Origin: Acidobacteria subdivision 13 bacterium RH2 MAG17b
GTDB lineage: Bacteria; Acidobacteriota; Terriglobia; UBA7540
NCBI GenBank assembly: GCA_002197525.1
Contig: NFUN01000140.1
Coordinates: forward strand, 1 to 35,214
DNA length: 35,214 bases
Direction of reading: 5' to 3'
This document shows positions 31,179-35,214 of the stretch, one piece after another. Each line of letters starts with the position of its first letter. Positions within the stretch are counted from its first letter, which is position 1. The translations under genes were made by a program, and so were the position numbers. The notes under the pieces are model-generated. The model did not search any database. It worked only from the letters and a program-made list of their open reading frames with translations, and was not told where the DNA came from.

Positions 31179-32561
31179 TTACTCTCCGCCGGGACGCGCG
31201 AGCAGCACCGGAGCTTTCAGCGAGCCTCCCTCGGCTTCGGCTTCAATTTTAGACGGCAGCAGCGACCGGTAAAGCACGCCGCCGATCTGGGCTGCGTGCG
31301 GGCCGAACATCGGCCGGCCGCCTCGCAGCATCACAATGACGACATAACGCGGCTTTTGCGCGTCTGAATAAGAAACGAACCAGCCCATCCGCCCGCCGTC
31401 TTCGCTGCAAGTACCCGTCTTGCCGAAGATATCCTCCTCGGGGTTGTATGCAAGCCGCGCGGTTCCATAAAGCACGGCAGCCGCCATTCCCTCGCGTACG
31501 TCGGGGATGTAAGGAGCCAGGTCCGTCAGGTGGCGCCGGACTTTGGGCTGAAACTGCGCAATCTCTTCGGGAGTGCGCGGATACTGAAGATAATAGAGCG
31601 TCCCGCCGTTGGCGATGGCAGACACCAGAGCCGCCATCTGTATAGGCGTCTGGTCGATGTCCGTGCCGAAGCTGGTCAGCTTGCCCACGCCACCTTCCTT
31701 GGCGGAAGGCGGCTGCGAGGGGAACACGCCCGGCGACTCTCCGGGAATGTCGAGCGCCGCTCTCTGCCCGTAGCCGAGTTCATGAGCGTAGCGTTCGACG
31801 CGGTCGAAACCAAGCATCTCCCCGAGCCGCGCGAAGTATTCGTTGTCCGAATGAGCGAGCGCTTCCGTCATGTTGATGGGCGCGCCGCTCATGCCTCTGA
31901 GCTTCGTGTCCAGCGTGACAACACCTTCCCTCAAGCCCGCAAGGGCAACCATCGGCTTCACCGTGGAACACGGGATGAAGCCGCGAGCGAGCGCCAGCTT
32001 CTGGTTGACGATGGAAAGGATTCGCCCGTTGTTGGGATTCACCACCACAACCGATCCGTTCCAACGGCCGAGAGCCTTGATTGCCGCTTCCCGGATGGCA
32101 GGATCTTCGCCCTCCGCGTTGTCACCGAGCGCCGGGTCGCTATAGGAGCTGACGCTCCAGGGGCTCCAGAAGTAGCGATGATAGATCGCATGGTGGTAGA
32201 CGGCGTGATGAGTTGGGCGCGTGTAACTGACGCGGCGGTAGGCGTGATGAACCGTGGAACGCCGCACGGCAACGCGCCGCCGGATCACCTTGTGATGCAC
32301 GATTCGCCGCCGGGCCATCCGCGTGGTGCGGCGCCGGACAATGCGTCGCTTGTGGACGATGCGGCGCCTGCGAACAATGTGACGCGTTTTCTTGGTAACC
32401 GCCGGGTGTGCTGCGGAAGAGGAGGGTGGCGGCGCCGTTCCAGCGCCCGAAGTTTGGGCCGCCGCGCCGGCCCCTAAACCAGGAGTCGCAGACAAGCACA
32501 AATCGGATACAAACAAAATGCACACTGCCACGGCCAGAGTGGCGCTTTTCTTCACGGTCAC
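31179..32561 (-). CDS. Penicillin-binding transpeptidase-domain protein with an Arg/His-rich N-terminal region
   Basis: A 460-residue protein starting at a GTG with GGAGGGG 5 bases before (a second GTG two codons on is possible). Residues 5-25 are a signal peptide. About 57-130 are extremely basic, with repeated IVRRR/IVHHK-like units, then Tyr/His-rich. The rest is a transpeptidase domain: S199-x-x-K202 (CSTVKP), S238-D-N240 (HSDNEYF) and K381-T-G (FGKTGTC). It lacks the large N-terminal dimerisation domain of class B PBPs. It may act on peptidoglycan in the periplasm, with the basic segment binding anionic wall or RNA/DNA; this last part is a guess. The upstream region is occupied by a MITE-like element 16 bases before the start codon. 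Confidence 0.8.
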   Translation of the reverse strand: MTVKKSATLAVAVCILFVSDLCLSATPGLGAGAAAQTSGAGTAPPPSSSAAHPAVTKKTRHIVRRRRIVHKRRIVRRRTTRMARRRIVHHKVIRRRVAVRRSTVHHAYRRVSYTRPTHHAVYHHAIYHRYFWSPWSVSSYSDPALGDNAEGEDPAIREAAIKALGRWNGSVVVVNPNNGRILSIVNQKLALARGFIPCSTVKPMVALAGLREGVVTLDTKLRGMSGAPINMTEALAHSDNEYFARLGEMLGFDRVERYAHELGYGQRAALDIPGESPGVFPSQPPSAKEGGVGKLTSFGTDIDQTPIQMAALVSAIANGGTLYYLQYPRTPEEIAQFQPKVRRHLTDLAPYIPDVREGMAAAVLYGTARLAYNPEEDIFGKTGTCSEDGGRMGWFVSYSDAQKPRYVVIVMLRGGRPMFGPHAAQIGGVLYRSLLPSKIEAEAEGGSLKAPVLLARPGGE

Positions 32562-32583
32562 CTTCCCCTCCGGGTTCCTACGG

Positions 32584-32702
32584 AGTCTGTGTGAAAACTG
32601 CGGCTGGTGCGGCGGTCTGTGACCGCCGGTCTTTATTTTTCAAGTGCCTCGGCGATCATAGAGCGCCGCACCAACTCAAAAACGGCAGTTTTCACACAGA
32701 CT
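32584..32702. mobile_element. MITE-like element, family E, copy 2 (119 bp)
   Basis: Perfect inverted ends AGTCTGTGTGAAAACTGC, extended to 20 bp by GG/CC (32582-32601 and 32685-32704). Flanks CCTACGG (32577-32583) and CCTATGG (32703-32709) match in 6 of 7 positions, a likely target duplication. It lies between recA and the PBP-type gene (both minus strand), within 16 bases of the latter's start codon, so it separates that gene from any older promoter. Confidence 0.85.
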
Positions 32703-32787
32703 CCTATGGGAAATGCGCTGCCCGGCCCTGGCGCAAGCCGGAAACAGCCTGCTAAAGATAACGATTGAACCGTTTTGAAAGTCCGGC

Positions 32788-33846
32788 TCACTTCTTGCCG
32801 CGAGCGGCCACAGCGCTTTCCACTGTAGGCGCTTCGGGCTGCTGCACAGGAAGGTTCAGAGCCTTGCGAACCTCAGTTTCCAGCTTCTTACGGATATCGG
32901 CATTTTCCTTTAGAAACTGGCGGACATTTTCACGGCCCTGCCCGACGCGCTCCCCGGCAAAAGAGAACCAGGAACCGCTCTTTTCAAGAATGTTAAGGTT
33001 GGCCGCAAGGTCGATTAAATCTCCCTCCTTGGAAATCCCTTCACCGTAAAGTATATCAAACTCGGCCTCGCGGAAGGGAGCAGCCATCTTGTTTTTAACC
33101 ACTTTCACCTTCACGCGGTTCCCCACGGCGCGGTCGCCGTCCTTGATGGAAGCGATGCGGCGAATGTCCACACGCACCGAAGAATAAAACTTCAGCGCGC
33201 GGCCTCCGGTGGTGGTTTCCGGGCTGCCGAACATGACGCCGATCTTTTCGCGAATTTGATTGATGAAGATGAGGCAGGTCTTGGACTTTGAAACCACTCC
33301 GGTAAGCTTGCGCAGCGCCTGGGACATTAGCCGGGCGTGCAGGCCCGGCATGGAGTCGCCCATGTCGCCGTCAAGCTCGGCCTTGGGCACAAGCGCCGCC
33401 ACCGAATCGATTACCAGCACGTCCACGGCGTTGGAGCGGACAAGGGCTTCGGTGATTTCGAGCGCCTGCTCGCCGTAATCCGGTTGCGAGACAAGCAGAT
33501 TGTCCACGTCCACGCCCAGGCGCTTGGCATAAGCGGCATCGAGCGCGTGCTCGGCGTCCACAAACGCCGCCCAGCCGCCCCTGCGCTGCGCCTCAGCGAT
33601 CACGTGCAGGGCAATCGTCGTCTTGCCGCTTGATTCCGGGCCGTAGACTTCCACCACGCGCCCGCGCGGCATGCCGCCTATCCCCAGGGCGGCATCGAGC
33701 GACAATGCGCCCGTGGGAATCACTTCAACCGGCACCAGGGCGTCGGTTGAACCCAGGCGGATGATCGAGCCTTTGCCAAACTGCTTCTCAATCTGGGCCA
33801 TCGTCAGATCGATCGCTTTGTTGCGTTCGGTCCGGTCCTCAGCCAT
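32788..33846 (-). CDS. recA: Recombinase RecA
   Basis: A 352-residue protein. The ATG at 33846 (GGAAGGA upstream) is chosen; a frame extending to 33921 is not supported. Walker A GPESSGKT (69-76) and the [22 protein letters not shown] segment with Walker B and loop L1, then [20 protein letters not shown] (loop L2) are all present, so the protein looks complete. It forms filaments on single-stranded DNA for recombination and SOS induction. Its C-terminal tail is short and basic ([11 protein letters not shown]) rather than strongly acidic as in E. coli. Confidence 0.97.
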   Translation of the reverse strand: MAEDRTERNKAIDLTMAQIEKQFGKGSIIRLGSTDALVPVEVIPTGALSLDAALGIGGMPRGRVVEVYGPESSGKTTIALHVIAEAQRRGGWAAFVDAEHALDAAYAKRLGVDVDNLLVSQPDYGEQALEITEALVRSNAVDVLVIDSVAALVPKAELDGDMGDSMPGLHARLMSQALRKLTGVVSKSKTCLIFINQIREKIGVMFGSPETTTGGRALKFYSSVRVDIRRIASIKDGDRAVGNRVKVKVVKNKMAAPFREAEFDILYGEGISKEGDLIDLAANLNILEKSGSWFSFAGERVGQGRENVRQFLKENADIRKKLETEVRKALNLPVQQPEAPTVESAVAARGKK

Positions 33847-33915
33847 AAAGTCTATCCTTCCTCGCGCCGGGCGGCTCGCCGCCCAGCCTGCCGCGCCGCA
33901 CGCTTCGGCGCAGGA

Positions 33916-33927
33916 CAACACAGGTTC
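33916..33927 (-). promoter_or_regulatory. Possible LexA/SOS operator upstream of recA
   Basis: Minus strand GAACCTGTGTTG, 11 of 12 like the Gram-positive LexA form GAAC-N4-GTTC with the last C replaced by G. It lies 70 bases before the ATG, just downstream of a TATAGT -10-like box (33933-33938). No good -35 is seen. Base identities are few, so this is tentative. Confidence 0.3.
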
Positions 33928-33949
33928 TCATCACTATAAGGCCAGACCG

Positions 33950-34165
33950 GTTGCGATTTCTACTCCAAATGCATTTTGGTGCGGCGAGCTATGATCGCCG
34001 AGATTCGTCCGTCGAGCATAGCTCGACGCTACAGTCGTCTGGTGCGCCGGTGTCCCCACCGGCGTCTTTCGATGTAGAGGGCAGCGCCGCGACCGCGAAC
34101 CCCTCACCCCCATCCCCTCTCCCGCCATCGCGGGAGAGGGGAGACCGCGGAGCGGTGGGTGAGGA
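33950..34165. repeat. Cluster of hairpin repeats between recA and the dehydrogenase gene
   Basis: The 372-base gap 33847-34218 holds no gene. It contains GTCGAGC-AT-AGCTCGAC (about 34012-34029), GCGCCGGTG-TCC-CCACCGGCG, and a CCCCTCACCC...GGGTGAGG core (34089-34165) with internal CCCCTCTCCCG/CGGGAGAGGGG. The last shares its make-up with 11751-11818 and 14284-14440. The GGTGCGGCG-type parts resemble the insides of elements at 29202 and 32584. No terminal repeats or target duplications were found, so these may be decayed elements. Confidence 0.6.
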
Positions 34166-34218
34166 TGCTAACGGCGGGGTTAAAGCCCACCGTATTCTGG
34201 TTGCGGTCTGACCCCGCC

Positions 34219-35091
34219 CTACCCGGCATACTCATAAAATCCCCTTCCCGTTTTTCTGCCCAGGCGGCCAGCGTAAACCATTTTCTCAAGCAGCGGGCAA
34301 GGGCGGTACTTCGAGTCGTGAAAGCCTTCGTAGAGCACCTTCATGACGTCCAGGCAAACATCCAGCCCGATCAGGTCCGCAAGCTCCAGCGGCCCCATCG
34401 GATGGTTCATGCCCAGCTTCATCACGCGATCAACGGCTTCCGGCTCCGCCACGCCCTCCATCACCGCGTAGACGGCCTCATTAATCATCGGCATCAGGAC
34501 ACGGTTTGAGACGAAGCCTGGAAAATCGTTCACGCGAACCGGCGTCTTGCCGAGCGAGGCCGCCAGAGCCGAAGCCTTCTCGATCGTTTCCGGCGCTGTG
34601 TCCGCGCCAGCCACTACTTCCACGAGGGCCATCACGGGCACGGGATTGAAGAAGTGCAGCCCGGCAAAGCGCGGCGCGCGGCGCGTGGCGGCCGCAAGGC
34701 GAGTCACCGAAATCGAAGAAGTGTTGGTGGTGAAAATCACCTCCGGGGAGCAGCAGGCTTCGAGGCGTTGGAAGATTTCCGCCTTCACCTCGAATTTCTC
34801 GCTCACGGCTTCGATCACGAAGCCTGCCGGAGTCAGTGATTCAATTTGCGGTGAAGTGCTGAGCCGCGCCAGCGCCTGCTCCGCCGTTGCTGCAGTAAGC
34901 CGGCCTTTTTCCGCGTCGCGAACTAAGCCGCGAATGATGCTTTCGCGCGCCGCCCCCAGCGCAGTTTCGGACGAGTCGGCCAGGATCACCGCATAGCCGC
35001 TGCGCAGCAGCGTTTGGGTTATCCCGCGGCCCATCGTCCCGGCGCCCGCAACGCCAACGAGTTTGATTGATTCATTGATCGATTGATTCAT
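34219..35091 (-). CDS. 3-hydroxybutyryl-CoA / 3-hydroxyacyl-CoA dehydrogenase
   Basis: A 290-residue enzyme from the ATG at 35091. The earlier ATG (35127) lies in the end of a mobile repeat and would add 12 unlikely residues. The N-terminal Rossmann motif GVAGAGTMGRG is followed by the C-terminal all-alpha domain; GLHFFNPVPVMALVEVVAG contains the catalytic His, and NDFPGFVSNRVLMPMINEA is highly typical. It oxidises 3-hydroxyacyl-CoA with NAD(P), or the reverse, in butyrate or fatty-acid metabolism. Family length is about 282-290. No thiolase or crotonase gene is in view. No clear ribosome binding site is seen. Confidence 0.93.
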   Translation of the reverse strand: MNQSINESIKLVGVAGAGTMGRGITQTLLRSGYAVILADSSETALGAARESIIRGLVRDAEKGRLTAATAEQALARLSTSPQIESLTPAGFVIEAVSEKFEVKAEIFQRLEACCSPEVIFTTNTSSISVTRLAAATRRAPRFAGLHFFNPVPVMALVEVVAGADTAPETIEKASALAASLGKTPVRVNDFPGFVSNRVLMPMINEAVYAVMEGVAEPEAVDRVMKLGMNHPMGPLELADLIGLDVCLDVMKVLYEGFHDSKYRPCPLLEKMVYAGRLGRKTGRGFYEYAG

Positions 35092-35107
35092 CGGTTCATT
35101 ATAGAAA

Positions 35108-35214
35108 CTTAGTATTGATGTTCGCAATTACGGTGACGTATAAAGCAAGCCGCCGATCCTGCCCCCAGCCCTCGCCCCCTTGGGGGGAGAGGGTGGCCCG
35201 CGGTGCGGGACGGG
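35108..35214. mobile_element. MITE-like element, family A, copy 3, cut by the window end
   Basis: It starts CTTAGTATTGATG and continues through GCAATTACGGTGACGTATAA; it is the inverted, nearly identical equivalent of 11922-12026 (one change seen within the core, plus end differences). The far end lies outside the window. It is directly upstream of the dehydrogenase gene (17 bases before its ATG). Confidence 0.8.

Noticed and set aside
31530-32477. A 315-codon plus-strand frame
   Set aside because: It is antisense to the PBP-type gene, whose three active-site motifs are clear.

Overview
The window looks like a chromosomal segment of a GC-rich, Gram-negative, acidobacterium-like soil bacterium. 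This is inferred from gene content: paired S41 proteases, FecR-domain secreted proteins, a FliA-type sigma factor, mrdA-rodA-rng, and many small mobile repeats. No rRNA, tRNA or marker phylogeny is available in the window to prove it. It mixes housekeeping genes (recA, mrdA, rodA, rng, cysH) with accessory genes, gene remnants and short inverted-repeat elements.

Left part (1-7.2 kb): the last codons of an IS transposase, a secreted transglutaminase-like protein, a FliA-type sigma factor with its own terminator, two small zinc-ribbon proteins (the first preceded by a perfect FliA-type -10 octamer), and two tandem paralogous periplasmic S41 proteases.

Accessory island (7.3-12.1 kb): a mosaic of a vapC toxin tail joined to a deletion remnant of the gene at 12.1-13.1 kb; a DUF3800 protein co-directional with an AbrB/zinc-finger protein; and, convergent to these, an Mrr-type restriction endonuclease whose partner DNA methyltransferase survives only as its first ~53 codons. 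This has the look of a decayed defence island and holds the best candidate for an undescribed two-gene module (7776-9546).

Middle (12-25 kb): an EXORDIUM-like secreted-type protein, a zinc alcohol dehydrogenase, the cell-shape cluster mrdA-rodA with rng (RNase E/G carrying a roughly 340-residue disordered insert inside its S1 domain), an APC permease, and two tandem FecR-like genes with duplicated promoters and leaders and a hypervariable middle segment.

Right part (25-35 kb): an lsrF-type thiolase, an rpe-like epimerase wrecked by two frameshifts and a nested pair of miniature elements, and a fused class II aldolase/short-chain dehydrogenase, together a probable sugar-phosphate catabolic operon. 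Then follow a DksA/TraR-like zinc-finger protein, a candidate structured RNA of ~185 nt, an APS reductase (cysH), an unusual Arg/His-rich penicillin-binding-type protein, recA, and a 3-hydroxyacyl-CoA dehydrogenase.

At least four families of MITE-like elements with terminal inverted repeats lie between or inside genes. Several have recognisable target duplications, and one insertion is nested in another. They explain much of the non-coding DNA and at least one gene inactivation.
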